A stretch of 64,000 nucleotides of DNA from the NCBI GenBank assembly GCA_016219965.1, contig JACRJM010000015.1, forward strand, positions 549,963 to 613,962, written 5' to 3'. Below the pieces are notes generated by a model, which worked only from the letters and a program-made list of their open reading frames with translations, did not search any database and had not been told where the DNA came from. The stretch is from Candidatus Schekmanbacteria bacterium (GTDB taxonomy: Bacteria > Schekmanbacteria > GWA2-38-11 > J061). The position numbers were made by a program, and so were the translations under genes. Positions 19,301-28,661 of this stretch are shown one piece after another; positions within the stretch are counted from its first letter, which is position 1; every line of letters starts with the position of its first letter.

Positions 19301-19871
19301 GGAGCCCTGAAAAAATATCAGCAATCCCTCCTCTGATGCTGAAATCCCCCTTCTCTTCTACAAAATCTTTTCTCTTGTAACCGCTTAAAAGAAGGTAATT
19401 AAGAAGCGAATCCCTTAAAATTACACTGCCAGTATCAAGAGAGAGTTTCTTCCCTGAAATAGAAGTGCGCGGTATGAGCTTTTGGACAAGTGATTCAGCA
19501 GGAATTATAAAAATACCTTCTTTGTCCATCATCTCACAGAGAAATTCCACACGGCGTGATGAAATCTCATGGAAAGGAGATATATCCTCGTAGGGAAGTG
19601 TATCCCATGGAATAAGAATATCCGTCCTTGAATCTGAATATTTGGACTTTAATTTCCTGTCCGCATTCCGGAAAAAAAGAACATCATTTAACACCTCTTC
19701 TGCACGTTTTACAGATGGAGCAAGATATACTATTTGTTTTCCGGTATGTTTAAAAGCTTCGTAGAGAATGAGTGACGCAGAAGAGGATGATACTCCGCTT
19801 ATTTCAAACTCTCTTTCTTCCTCTAAGCATTTAAAAAGTCTGTTGAGGCTTTGACTGCTGTTCTCCATCAT
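16371..19871 (-). CDS. mfd: transcription-repair coupling factor
   Basis: A 1166-residue Mfd, full length for the family. It removes RNA polymerase stalled at lesions and recruits UvrA. In order are the UvrB-like N-terminal module, the RNA-polymerase-interacting domain (KEGDYIVHVNYGVGRFLGI), the RecG-like translocase with Walker A GDVGFGKTE, a DEEH box (IVDEEHRFGVRHKEK), TATPIPRTL and LRGRVGRS motifs, and the C-terminal TRCF domain (KVNAFIPEEFI). It is the last gene of the operon and ends 13 nt from the convergent hybrid kinase, with no clear terminator between them. Confidence 0.97.
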   Translation of the reverse strand: MMENSSQSLNRLFKCLEEEREFEISGVSSSSASLILYEAFKHTGKQIVYLAPSVKRAEEVLNDVLFFRNADRKLKSKYSDSRTDILIPWDTLPYEDISPFHEISSRRVEFLCEMMDKEGIFIIPAESLVQKLIPRTSISGKKLSLDTGSVILRDSLLNYLLLSGYKRKDFVEEKGDFSIRGGIADIFSGLHDFPIRIEFFGDEISSIREFDPHSQRSVKKVLSTALFPVREVAYPENNSELLEVFDLFFEDYSDRNRLMQLRERFERREYFPGVENYLPLFHKTLETTFDYNSEDSIVIFEEKEKIFDEIETQYREATKKYYSAVEKGEPVIEPQYIYSGCEEVKKKLCGFKRVAISSISSGDDSLKFTVKRTSYMHVQEDLKSDRFSSVAEEIKKKRDEGYRIYITVRSENSAERMIAIFMDYHLSMGMEGRGEIVLSYTENKEPFPPLIIVGNLTEGFFIEELGIAFITEEDIFGKKHSPYRRKISTPLKLSSSFQSLKEGDYIVHVNYGVGRFLGIAQMITAGRTKDFLMIEYQDNEKLYVPSENLNLVQKYIGVKGSKPVIEKLGSQNWARVKQKAKKAIETMAKGLLELYADRQFSSGISFSQDDNWMREFENRFEYDETPHQIRAIKDVKKDMESVKPMDRLICGDVGFGKTEVAMRAAFKAVLDGKQVSVLVPTTILAHQHFQTFSERFSHFPVKVEMLSRFCNLSKQKEILNGIREKKVDIVIGTHKLLMGNIEFNDLGLLIVDEEHRFGVRHKEKIKDIARNIDVLTLTATPIPRTLQLSLTGIRDISIIDTPPEERLPIKTVVIKFNREMIVRAIKNELERGGQVYFVHNNVKSLPAMEMFLKNNIPEVRIGVAHGQMKPSELEKIMVDFVERQFDLLLCTTIIESGLDIPAVNTIVINRADRLGLAQLYQLRGRVGRSNIEAFAYLLVPADKDITDEARKRLMVIEELTDFGSGFKIAAHDLEIRGAGNILGEAQSGNIASIGYDLYCQLVEETVAKLRGHKEKLTDCKIEVKVNAFIPEEFIRDSMERVSIYKKISEISDFQELDEFKKEIVDRYGEIPLPFENVFLLSRLRILAAENCIERISDSKDGFVLYFSEAFVPSAGLVTHIATSKKYPLRFLDDRSMLVKTPLNNREGLNLALNILEFLKKAGIEKV

Positions 19872-19879
19872 TCTTAATG

Positions 19880-20875
19880 CTACTTCAATTTCATTGTGCG
19901 TCTGACCCGTTCCATCATTTTTCGTGCTTCAGCCGACGCCTTTCCTTTTCCTTCATTTATTATATCATTAACAAAGGAGCGGTTTTTTTCAAGTTCTGTC
20001 CGCCTGGCACGGAATCCGGAAAATGCTGAAAGCAGATTTTGGATTAAAATCTTTTTGCACTGGACGCATCCGATTGATGCTGTCCTGCACCCCTCTGCTA
20101 TCTCAGCAACTTTTTCTCCGGGAGTAAATATCTTATGATAAGCATAAACTGTAGAAAGTTCAGGGTCGCCGCAGTCCGATTTTTTTATGCGATGAGGATC
20201 CGTGACCATCTGCATAACCTTTTTTTCAACAGTTTCCGGGTTGTCGCTTATAAAGATGCAGTTGTCAAAACTCTTGCTCATCTTTCTGCCGTCTATTCCT
20301 GGAAGTTTTGGTGTAGCTGTAAGCATTGACTGCGGTTCAACCAGAGTATTCTCTCCGTAGAGGAAATTAAACCTCCTTGCCACCTCTCTTGTAAGCTCTA
20401 TATGCGGGACCTGGTCAATCCCGACAGGAACTGTGTCAGCACCATAAATCAGTATGTCTGCCGACTGAAGAAGAGGATATCCAAGAAAACCATATGTTGT
20501 GAGATCTCGCTCTGAAAGGCTTTCCTGTGTTTCCTTGTAAGATGGCACCCTTTCCAGCCAGGGGATTGGAATGATCATGGAAAGAAGGAGATGCAGCTCT
20601 GCATGTTCGAGAATATCAGACTGTACGAACATCGTACATTTTTCCGGGTCTATACCAGAAGCAAGCCAGTCAATAACCATGTCTTCAGTATATTCCCTGA
20701 TCTTTGAAGGATCATTGTAATCTGTAGTGAGAGCATGCCAGTCAGCGACAAAAAAGAAGCACTCATTGTCCTGCTGAAGTTTTTTCCAGTTTTCAAGAAC
20801 ACCAATATAATGACCAAGATGCAGTTTACCCGTAGGTCTCATTCCGCTTAAAACACGTTTTTTTACATTGTTCAT
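19880..20875 (-). CDS. trpS: tryptophanyl-tRNA synthetase
   Basis: A 331-residue class I synthetase that charges tRNA-Trp. The HIGH signature appears as PTGKLHLGHYIG (about 16-26) and the KMSKS signature as GRKMSKSFDN (about 197). Length and motif spacing match bacterial TrpRS. It lies 23 nt after the M50 protease gene and 8 nt before mfd. Confidence 0.96.
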   Translation of the reverse strand: MNNVKKRVLSGMRPTGKLHLGHYIGVLENWKKLQQDNECFFFVADWHALTTDYNDPSKIREYTEDMVIDWLASGIDPEKCTMFVQSDILEHAELHLLLSMIIPIPWLERVPSYKETQESLSERDLTTYGFLGYPLLQSADILIYGADTVPVGIDQVPHIELTREVARRFNFLYGENTLVEPQSMLTATPKLPGIDGRKMSKSFDNCIFISDNPETVEKKVMQMVTDPHRIKKSDCGDPELSTVYAYHKIFTPGEKVAEIAEGCRTASIGCVQCKKILIQNLLSAFSGFRARRTELEKNRSFVNDIINEGKGKASAEARKMMERVRRTMKLK

Positions 20876-20898
20876 TTGCTTTGCCTGCCTTATTTATA

Positions 20899-21549
20899 TT
20901 AATCCACACCCAGGAGACTGAAAACTATATTACTTACAGGAACTATTATAAAATTTAAAACATTGGAATAGACGAGAAGAAGCAATATCATAAATCCATA
21001 TGGTCTCAGCTTTTCGTAGGAAATAGCCTGTCTTACCGGAAGAAGACCTTCAAGTACTCCGCTGCCATCAAGAGGGAAAATGGGGATTAAATTAAAAATA
21101 GCAAGAAACACATTTATCTTGATGCTGAAGTATATAAAAATTATCAATGGTCCTACTATAGATGGGTTTCCTGGCACTGCCATAGATGACGTTGTTCTTA
21201 TAAGAGTGTGAAAGATAATAGCGAATATTCCTCCCATCAGCAGATTGCTCAAAGGGCCTGCAAAGGATATCCAAAGATTGTCATTTCTCGGGTTTTTAAG
21301 ATTTGATGGGTTGACAGGAACCGGCTTTGCCCATCCTATTAGAAACCCGGTACCTGAGAATATCATCAGTGCAGGAAGAATTATCGTGCCTAGAAGATCA
21401 ATATGGGGTATCGGGTTAAGGGTAACGCGCCCAAGCCTCTTTGCAGTACTGTCGCCAAAGCGGTCAGCTGTCCATGCATGGGAGCACTCGTGAACTGAAA
21501 TAGAGAAAAGAAGTGCCACGTAGTTGATAATCATGTAACCAGTGTTCAT
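20899..21549 (-). CDS. site-2-protease family membrane zinc peptidase (M50)
   Basis: A 216-residue integral membrane protein with about five hydrophobic helices. The zinc site HECSHAW (20-26) and the second motif NLIPIFPLDGSG (Asn to Asp-Gly) are intact. This is the small YwhC/FtsH-neighbour type without PDZ domains that is commonly found next to trpS and scpA in diderm genomes. It probably cleaves a membrane substrate within the bilayer, but the substrate is unknown. Here scpA is not the neighbour and lies 28 kb away. Confidence 0.88.
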   Translation of the reverse strand: MNTGYMIINYVALLFSISVHECSHAWTADRFGDSTAKRLGRVTLNPIPHIDLLGTIILPALMIFSGTGFLIGWAKPVPVNPSNLKNPRNDNLWISFAGPLSNLLMGGIFAIIFHTLIRTTSSMAVPGNPSIVGPLIIFIYFSIKINVFLAIFNLIPIFPLDGSGVLEGLLPVRQAISYEKLRPYGFMILLLLVYSNVLNFIIVPVSNIVFSLLGVD

Positions 21550-21552
21550 CTG

Positions 21553-22632
21553 TCAGTCTAGTTTCCCGCGCGGATATGACCCGAGGATAGTAAGAAAAAC
21601 ACAGTCTTTTTCAAGGCGCATAATAGTTTTTTTGACCGGCAGGTCCTCCATGTGGCCACGGCAGTCAACGAAAAAAATATACTCCCATGGCTTCTTTTTC
21701 GATGGCCTTGACTCGATCTTGGACAAGCTTATCCTGTTTGCTGCAAAATGTTTCAGCACATCATTGAGAGCCCCTGCCCTGTCCTTTGTCGTAAACATAA
21801 GGGATGTCTTGTCATCTCCGGTCCTGCAAAAAGACTCCTTGCCTATGATTACAAACCGCGTAAAATTGTTGCAGTTGTCCTCTATATGAGAATGGACCAT
21901 CTTGAGATCATATATCTTCATTGCCATTTCGCTTGCGATTGCTGCTTTGTATTTATCCTTAGATGCAATTACGGCAGCAGTTGCGGTACTTGAAACCTCT
22001 TCGACAGGTATTCCCGGCATATTCCTTGAAATCCATTCCCTGCACTGGGCTATCGGCTGAGGATGGGAAATAATTTTTTTAATGTCACTATTTTTCCCTG
22101 AGATGTTAAGGAGATTATGGTTTATACGCATCAATATCTCACCGCAAATCTTAAGCGGGTAGTCAAGGAAAAGATCTACTGTCTGGGTCACAGTCCCCTC
22201 ATTAGAATTTTCGACAGGAACTACCCCATACTTAGCGACCCCCTTTTCAACATTTTCAAAAACATCCTTTATATAATCAACGGGTATTGCGACAGACATG
22301 CGGCCAAACTGTTTTAGTGATGCAATATGTGAAAAAGATGCCTGCGGTCCGAGGTAAGAGACCTTGATAGGCTCCTCAAGAGCAAGAGAGGCTGAGAGTA
22401 TCTCCCTGAAAAGAGTTTTTATCGCCGCATTTGAAAATGGTCCTTTATTTTCACGGGTAATCTTATTCAGAATCTGCGCCTCGCGGGCAGGGACATGGAT
22501 GTCCGCATTGTCTCTTTTTTTAACTTCGCCTATCTGGCTTGCAAGTTTACCTCTATAACTTAAAAGCTTCAGCAGCTTTGAATCTATAAGATCAATTTTC
22601 CGCCTGAGTTCCTGAAGGTTTTTTGCAGCCAT
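21553..22632 (-). CDS. pheA: bifunctional chorismate mutase / prephenate dehydratase
   Basis: A 359-residue P-protein for phenylalanine synthesis (chorismate to prephenate to phenylpyruvate). Residues 1-90 are an AroQ-type mutase (LRRKIDLIDSKLLKLLSYRG). The dehydratase begins at VSYLGPQASFSHIASL and includes the NNFTRFVIIG active-site segment. A C-terminal ACT domain (TTKDRAGALNDVLKHFAANRISLSKIESRP) carries the ESRP motif used for Phe feedback inhibition. It heads the leftward operon with the M50 protease, trpS and mfd (gap of 3 nt to the next gene). Confidence 0.95.
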   Translation of the reverse strand: MAAKNLQELRRKIDLIDSKLLKLLSYRGKLASQIGEVKKRDNADIHVPAREAQILNKITRENKGPFSNAAIKTLFREILSASLALEEPIKVSYLGPQASFSHIASLKQFGRMSVAIPVDYIKDVFENVEKGVAKYGVVPVENSNEGTVTQTVDLFLDYPLKICGEILMRINHNLLNISGKNSDIKKIISHPQPIAQCREWISRNMPGIPVEEVSSTATAAVIASKDKYKAAIASEMAMKIYDLKMVHSHIEDNCNNFTRFVIIGKESFCRTGDDKTSLMFTTKDRAGALNDVLKHFAANRISLSKIESRPSKKKPWEYIFFVDCRGHMEDLPVKKTIMRLEKDCVFLTILGSYPRGKLD

Positions 22633-22758
22633 AATTATTATGTTCCAATCACCTATTAGCTTGATAAAAACTGTTTTTTAATCAAAAATAAATTACTCTA
22701 AGTACAAAGTTAATTTTTTTTTATACAATAAATAAAAATATCTTAAAAGTCTTTTCTC

Positions 22759-23994
22759 ATGGAATTGAAAAAAAGAATTTCCATATATGTTGATGAAGGG
22801 GCATCCCATTCTTTCATCTGGCTCATCGAACTTTTTGAAATCTACGGTCTGTTTGATATAAAATTTGTGAAGTCTGAGGATATACGGTCCGGCATATTGG
22901 GTAAGACCGATGTTCTTATAATATCAGGCGGGGATAGTTTTGCAGTTGCAGGAAGTCTTGAAGAAGCAGCCGCTCTGGCAATAAAGTCATTTATTGAAAA
23001 TGGAGGGACTTATGTTGGGATATGCGCAGGCGCTTATCTTATGCTTAGATCATCCAAGAGCCCGCTCCATTACTTTAATATGACCTCAGGGAAAATCGCA
23101 AATCTCTCGAGCCGGCTTCCCGAGGCAAAGGCACTTGAATACAAATATTCAACGCCATATGGATGCAGTTATATCTTCCACCCTGTTCGCGGAGAAATAT
23201 CAGTCACTCTTTGTGAGTTTGGGCTGTTTCAGAAGGAAGGGGTGATTAAAGCACCTGTTTACGGCGGGCCTTTCATAAAAAATGACGGCTCTATAATCCC
23301 TCTTTCTTTTTTTCGCGATTTTACGGAAAGCACCCTCTTCCTTGTTGACAATGAAATCGCCGCTTCGATATGCAGAGGTTCGATTGTCTCTGGTTATAAA
23401 ACTCTCGGAAAAGGGATTCTCTTTTTTTTCAGCACTCACATGGAACATCCGGACTACCCAGAAGCCAATGAATTATTCATCAGATTGATAACCGGGGATC
23501 CCTTAATATCAAGGATGCTATTAAGGGGTAAAGACAAAACCTCTCTAAAAAATGAAACTCCTTATAGACCGAGCAATAACTCTTCATACAAAAAGTTCAG
23601 GAAAAACCTTAGCCTTATGCGCCTTGTAGCTGCTGGCCTTGAGAAGATCCCACATTTCTGGAAAATCGGCGAAAAAGTCTGGGAAACGGAAAAGATCAGG
23701 TTTTTTACCGAGTCCATTCTAAAGATGGAAAAAAAATATGGAAAAATGTTGTCGCTCTCTATTGCTGAAAAAAATGCTGAAGAACTCGATTCACTGTCTT
23801 CAATATGCCTGAGCTTGTTAAAAAATATTTACGATTCTCTGTCTCATGGAAAATCTTCCCAGCAGGAAGCAGCTTTTTTTATAAATAATATAAAAGATCT
23901 TTATACCATATATTGTTCCTGCTGTTTCAGGTATATCAATGAAAATGGGACTTTTACAACTAAGTATAACAACCATTTCAACCCTACTGCATAG
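22759..23994 (+). CDS. BPL_N/GATase1-like protein of unknown function
   Basis: A 411-residue protein. The first about 240 residues have a class I glutamine-amidotransferase-like fold of the biotin-protein-ligase N-terminal type: ISIYVDEGAS, ISGGDSFAVAG (55-65) and GICAGAYLM with nucleophile-position Cys89. A GILFFFSTHMEHPD segment near 225 supplies a possible His. The last 170 residues are helical and unrecognised. Proteins with this domain are often annotated biotin-protein ligase by error, and no ligase domain is present here. It is followed 38 nt later by a PilZ-domain gene, so the two are probably co-transcribed. Confidence 0.65.
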   Translation: MELKKRISIYVDEGASHSFIWLIELFEIYGLFDIKFVKSEDIRSGILGKTDVLIISGGDSFAVAGSLEEAAALAIKSFIENGGTYVGICAGAYLMLRSSKSPLHYFNMTSGKIANLSSRLPEAKALEYKYSTPYGCSYIFHPVRGEISVTLCEFGLFQKEGVIKAPVYGGPFIKNDGSIIPLSFFRDFTESTLFLVDNEIAASICRGSIVSGYKTLGKGILFFFSTHMEHPDYPEANELFIRLITGDPLISRMLLRGKDKTSLKNETPYRPSNNSSYKKFRKNLSLMRLVAAGLEKIPHFWKIGEKVWETEKIRFFTESILKMEKKYGKMLSLSIAEKNAEELDSLSSICLSLLKNIYDSLSHGKSSQQEAAFFINNIKDLYTIYCSCCFRYINENGTFTTKYNNHFNPTA

Positions 23995-24032
23995 CATTAA
24001 AATAATATTTATTCCGAATCTAACAAATTAAA

Positions 24033-24962
24033 TTGACTGCAAGCTGTATGGTGCATTATCATTTAAGAAAATTCTTAATGAATGATGCCATGCAAGATAA
24101 ATTAGAAACAAGAGGTTATCTCCCGGATATTGTCGAACTCAATCTGGCATCTGACAATATATCTGACCTGTTTCAGGAAGTAGCAGGTATAATCTGCAGT
24201 TCCAAAAAAATCGTCAATTCTCAGTCCGCTCTTCGCGAATTCCAGAACTTCTCAAGGGAATGGAACAGAAACAAAAAAAATATGGTAGATGAAGGAATAA
24301 ATTTCTTCAGAAATGGGATATTCCCGTTTACCATCAATTACTGTCCCTTTCTTGAGATGTCAGAATCTCTGTTGTTCCTCGGAAAGACAAATAAAGGGCT
24401 CTCTACAGGGATCAATGACACGCCTCCCGTAAGAGTAATCTGTTCCATGCTGTTTCATTCAGTAGAGTCATTCGAACAAAAGAAACAGGAAGACCTCGAA
24501 AGACAGAAATTCAATCTGTACTGGAATAACCTCTTTACCAATAAAAAGTTTATAGAGGGTTTTCTGGAACTTACAAGCTCTGATGATTTGATAATGTTAA
24601 TTGCTGAAACTCACAACTATCTTGAAAAACGCCGTTATCCCCGTTACAGCATCGATACAGTGGCATACTGCCGTACACTCCTCTTTGATGATGATGTTGC
24701 AGAAAACAAGGAAAAAGTAAGGGTCAGGAACATCAGCCATCAGGGGATCTTGTTAGAGCATTCAAACCCGTTCCCTGTGAACAATGCTGTAGAAATAAGC
24801 CTTCTTCTCGACGACCGTATTCTCTATATGGTAGGAAAAGTCTGCAGAGTCGATAAACTCAAAGAGATTGAATCTGACAAGTATTATTCAGGCGTAAACC
24901 TGACTCAGATCTCATCTGAAAATCAGCTTCTTATAAGCAGATATCTCCAAAGCTGCCAGTAA
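24033..24962 (+). CDS. PilZ-domain protein (probable c-di-GMP receptor)
   Basis: Up to 309 residues. The start is uncertain: a TTG at 24033, an ATG at 24048 or an ATG at 24078. The N-terminal 195 residues are unrecognised. The C-terminal PilZ domain shows both c-di-GMP-binding motifs: R-x3-R as R200-RYP-R204, and N-x-S-x2-G as NISHQG (233-238). It is therefore predicted to bind the second messenger and control motility, adhesion or polysaccharide output. No cyclase or phosphodiesterase domain is encoded in the window. Confidence 0.8.
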   Translation: MTASCMVHYHLRKFLMNDAMQDKLETRGYLPDIVELNLASDNISDLFQEVAGIICSSKKIVNSQSALREFQNFSREWNRNKKNMVDEGINFFRNGIFPFTINYCPFLEMSESLLFLGKTNKGLSTGINDTPPVRVICSMLFHSVESFEQKKQEDLERQKFNLYWNNLFTNKKFIEGFLELTSSDDLIMLIAETHNYLEKRRYPRYSIDTVAYCRTLLFDDDVAENKEKVRVRNISHQGILLEHSNPFPVNNAVEISLLLDDRILYMVGKVCRVDKLKEIESDKYYSGVNLTQISSENQLLISRYLQSCQ

Positions 24963-24972
24963 GAACAGTTTA

Positions 24973-27093
24973 TTAATTGCAGTAAATACTTCTGTAAGTC
25001 AGATAGTTCGACAATATCCTCTTTACATAATCACAGGTTTCTCTGTATGTAATCCGCTCAATGAATTCCTCAGGCTCACATGAACCTGATTTTTTTATCC
25101 ATTCATCGAGTTTAGACTCTCCTGCATTGTATGCTGAAAGTGCATAGTGTATATTCCCGTTGTTTTCCTTTATAAGTCCTGAAAGATAATTAACACCGAT
25201 ACGTACGTTTGTCTCCGGTGAGAACAAATCCTCTCTGCCAATCGGTTTTTTATTTACCTTCCTAGCAGTTGCAGGCATAACCTGCATAAGACCGACTGCA
25301 CCGGCAGGTGACAGAGCATCAGAATTAAACATGCTTTCCTGCCTCATTACGGAAAGTACGAAGAAAGGGTCCAGCCCTTCACTTTCACAATATTTCTTAA
25401 CATAAGGATAAAAAGCCAGCGGATAAAGTACTTGTGAGATCTCCCTGTCATTCATCGCCTTTTCTTTTTCTGCCTCCGAGAGACGCGCAAGGAGGGGAAC
25501 GGCATCAATATAATCCCCTTCGAGAACAAAGAGATTTGCAAATATTTTTACCTTGTCACTGGTAAAGGTTTCTTCTGATTTTACTGCCTGCTTCAGCTCG
25601 AAAAAACAATCATTCTGAAACCCGAGCTCTTTTAATGTCTTTGCCCTTTTAAAAAACAACAAAACTTTTCCCGCTTTTATCTGTTTTTCCGCAATGTCCC
25701 ATATCTCGTTATCATTTATATTTTCACGCAGAGCGTCGGGGCTTCCGCAGTATTCATCCCTGTTGAGCTTGAATGAAAGCACCTTATCATTCACTCTCAA
25801 ATCACAAAGTTTTCCATAATAACTCGTTGATGAAACCCCTTTTTTAAAAAGTGCCGCTGCATCAGCTTCTCCGGACTTTTCTGCTGCCTTTCCTGCCCAA
25901 AAAAATGATTTGCAGTACTGAACACCCTTTTCTTCTGATGAATTGGCAGAAAGATTAAAGAGTCTCAATGCTTCCGGATAGTCAGATGCAAGATAATTAA
26001 TGAATCCGGCTTCCCAGAGAAGTTCTGCATTATTAAAAGATGAAAGCTTTGCCGTGTTTGCTTTCAGCATCATTGATATATAATCAAGAGCATTCCGGAC
26101 ATCACCGGCATTTTTGTAGAATTTAAAAATAAGATAAGCTGTCTTTAAACCGTAAGGTGAGCTGCTTTCCTTCTCAACAGCTTTTTTGGAAACTAAAAGA
26201 AATTGTTCATCGTCAGAGCCCTGGAAATAAGCATTTGCAAGCCTGTACCCGGCAAGCTCTATACTCTCTCTCTTGCCTGTCTTTCCTAATCTTTTAAGCA
26301 GGCTCTCATAGAGAATTGATGCTTTTTTATATTGCTTCAGCTTTTCAAGCGCTTCGCCCTTGCCAAGATATACATCTGTGAGAGTCTCTAAGCTTAATTT
26401 CTTTGAATGTTCGAAAAGATAATCATATTCTTTTATCGATTCACTGAAATGAAATGTCTTTTTTAGTTCGTCACATCTTCGTAATAATGTCCCTGTCTTG
26501 ACATGTCCTCTTATGTTCCCGCCGTTATAATATTCTTTCATGAGAATAGCTTCAGCTCTGTCGGCTTCCGGAGACTCCGGATGATCGTACCATAAACCGG
26601 TCAGAATATTTTTAGCCTCTGCTTTTTGTTTATCCCTGATTAGTTCTTCACAGAGAAGGAGCAAAACTTTTGTTATGTTTCTCCCTGAAGGAAAAGAGGA
26701 GGCATATTTCTTTAGAGTAGCGATAGACTTTTTATGAAACCCTGCATTGGCATAAATGCTTCCCATGTCCAATATCATGGGGCCATACCAGCGACTGTAT
26801 CCGAAATGAAGCTCTATATCCTCAAAAGTCTTTTCAGCAAGTCTTAGATCCCCCTCTTTTTTGGCAGTCAAAAAAATCCTGTAAAGCGAGTAATCCCGAA
26901 TATCTGGATACTCTGCCAGTGAGCGGATAAAGAAAGACTTTGCTTCCAGCAGGTTTCCCGACTCAAACAGGGTATCACCCTTCTTTAAGAAGTTATCCTC
27001 TGCGTATACAGGAATTACAACTGAAGGAATTATCAGGAAAAGGAATAAAAGAATAAAAAAAGGTCTATGCCGCAATGCCTTCATTACTCCCAT
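24973..27093 (-). CDS. slt: TPR-containing soluble lytic transglycosylase
   Basis: A 706-residue Slt70-type enzyme that cleaves peptidoglycan between MurNAc and GlcNAc. It has a signal peptide (about 1-31, ending VYA-ED), many TPR-like helical repeats forming the ring domain through about residue 560, and a C-terminal SLT domain with catalytic Glu586 in [25 protein letters not shown]. The start overlaps the guaA stop; an ATG at 27084 in a TAATG arrangement is an alternative to 27093. It is periplasmic. Confidence 0.9.
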   Translation of the reverse strand: MGVMKALRHRPFFILLFLFLIIPSVVIPVYAEDNFLKKGDTLFESGNLLEAKSFFIRSLAEYPDIRDYSLYRIFLTAKKEGDLRLAEKTFEDIELHFGYSRWYGPMILDMGSIYANAGFHKKSIATLKKYASSFPSGRNITKVLLLLCEELIRDKQKAEAKNILTGLWYDHPESPEADRAEAILMKEYYNGGNIRGHVKTGTLLRRCDELKKTFHFSESIKEYDYLFEHSKKLSLETLTDVYLGKGEALEKLKQYKKASILYESLLKRLGKTGKRESIELAGYRLANAYFQGSDDEQFLLVSKKAVEKESSSPYGLKTAYLIFKFYKNAGDVRNALDYISMMLKANTAKLSSFNNAELLWEAGFINYLASDYPEALRLFNLSANSSEEKGVQYCKSFFWAGKAAEKSGEADAAALFKKGVSSTSYYGKLCDLRVNDKVLSFKLNRDEYCGSPDALRENINDNEIWDIAEKQIKAGKVLLFFKRAKTLKELGFQNDCFFELKQAVKSEETFTSDKVKIFANLFVLEGDYIDAVPLLARLSEAEKEKAMNDREISQVLYPLAFYPYVKKYCESEGLDPFFVLSVMRQESMFNSDALSPAGAVGLMQVMPATARKVNKKPIGREDLFSPETNVRIGVNYLSGLIKENNGNIHYALSAYNAGESKLDEWIKKSGSCEPEEFIERITYRETCDYVKRILSNYLTYRSIYCN

Positions 27094-28655
27094 TCAATGG
27101 TGCTTGGCGGCTTGGAGCTTATGTCGTATACAACCCGGTTAACTCCCCTTACCTCGCTGATTATACGGTTTGATATTGTATTTAAAACTTCATATGGAAG
27201 TTTAACCCAGTCTGCCGTCATACCGTCAACGCTCTCCACGGCCCGAATGGCAATGACGTTCTCATAAGTCCGTTCATCCCCCATAACTCCAACTGTCTTG
27301 ACCGGCACAAGTACTGCAAAGGATTGCCATATTGCTCTGTAAAGCGATGCCCTCTTTATCTCTTCCATTACTATGGCATCAGCCTGTCTTAATATCCTCA
27401 GATGTTCGCGCGTTATCTCACCGATTATTCTTATTGCAAGCCCAGGGCCCGGGAAAGGCTGCCTGTATATTATCTCTTCCGGCATTTGCAATGATAATCC
27501 AACCATCCTCACTTCATCTTTGAAAAGCTCTCTGAATGGTTCTATTAGTTTGAAATTGAATTTTTCCGGCAGACCTCCCACATTGTGGTGGGTCTTTATT
27601 GTCGCCGAAGGTCCCTTGAATGAAACAGATTCGATGACATCTGGATAGAGCGTACCCTGTGCAAGGAACTCTATCCCTCCAAGTTTTCCGGCTTCCCTCT
27701 CAAATACCTTTATGAAATGATTCCCAATTATCTTCCTTTTCTTTTCAGGATCAGTCACTCCATCGAGAAGCTGTAAAAGTTCCTCTTCAGCGTCAACGTA
27801 TGTGAGGTTGATATCGTAGTGGTTCCTGAATGTATCTATGACCTTCTCAGCCTCACCTGCCCGGAGCACGCCGTTATTTACAAAAATGCAATGAAGGTTG
27901 TGTCCGATTGCCTTGTTTATCAGCACAGCCGCAACAGATGAATCAACGCCGCCGCTAAGCGCAAGGAGGACTTTCCTGCTCCCCACTTTATCACGTATCT
28001 CGGCTACCTTCTCTTCAACGAACGAACCCATGTCCCAGTCCCCTTTGCATGCGCATATCCGGAAAAGAAAATTAGCAAGGATCTCTTTTCCCTTTTCCGT
28101 ATGTGCGACTTCAGGGTGGAATTGGAGACCATAGATCTTCTTCTCAATATGGCGTGCGACCGCATTGGGACAGTTTTCTGTAGATGCAATCCTTCTGAAA
28201 CATTTTGGCAGTTCTTCCACATGGTCGCCGTGGCTCATCCATACAATTGAACCAGACACAACTGAACCTAACAATCCTTCATTGTTGATACCGTTAAGCA
28301 CAGGGTCCTTTTCAAGCACGCTGATAATTGCCTTCCCGTATTCCCTTTTGTCCGATTCCTGCACCCTGCCGCCAAAAAGTTTTCCCATCAGCTGGAATCC
28401 ATAGCATATTCCGAGCACAGGAACGCCGAGTTCAAATACTTCAGGACTGCAAACAGGAGAGGAATTTTCCTTTACGCTTGAAGGACTTCCTGAAAGGACT
28501 AACCCTGCGGGGTGGAACTCCTTTATCTTCTCAATACCTATATTGAAAGGATGTATCTCGCAATACACTTTGAGTTCGCGTATCTTCCTTGCTATCAACT
28601 GCGTGTACTGCGAGCCGAAATCAAGGATTAATATTTTTTCTCTTTCAATGTCCAT
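27084..28655 (-). CDS. guaA: GMP synthase (glutamine-hydrolysing)
   Basis: A 523-residue enzyme that aminates XMP to GMP. The GATase domain has Cys84 ([10 protein letters not shown]) and the [12 protein letters not shown]is/Glu pair. The ATP pyrophosphatase domain has the P-loop [11 protein letters not shown], and the C-terminal dimerisation domain ends in the invariant IEWE. It is standard in length. It follows the guaB3-type gene by 6 nt, which gives a two-step IMP to GMP operon, and it overlaps slt downstream. Confidence 0.97.
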   Translation of the reverse strand: MDIEREKILILDFGSQYTQLIARKIRELKVYCEIHPFNIGIEKIKEFHPAGLVLSGSPSSVKENSSPVCSPEVFELGVPVLGICYGFQLMGKLFGGRVQESDKREYGKAIISVLEKDPVLNGINNEGLLGSVVSGSIVWMSHGDHVEELPKCFRRIASTENCPNAVARHIEKKIYGLQFHPEVAHTEKGKEILANFLFRICACKGDWDMGSFVEEKVAEIRDKVGSRKVLLALSGGVDSSVAAVLINKAIGHNLHCIFVNNGVLRAGEAEKVIDTFRNHYDINLTYVDAEEELLQLLDGVTDPEKKRKIIGNHFIKVFEREAGKLGGIEFLAQGTLYPDVIESVSFKGPSATIKTHHNVGGLPEKFNFKLIEPFRELFKDEVRMVGLSLQMPEEIIYRQPFPGPGLAIRIIGEITREHLRILRQADAIVMEEIKRASLYRAIWQSFAVLVPVKTVGVMGDERTYENVIAIRAVESVDGMTADWVKLPYEVLNTISNRIISEVRGVNRVVYDISSKPPSTIEWE

Positions 28656-28661
28656 TGATTC

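Noticed and set aside
21545..21560. Idea that the M50 gene and rseP are duplicates
   Set aside because: The 216-residue protein lacks PDZ domains and has a different motif spacing; it belongs to another M50 subgroup.
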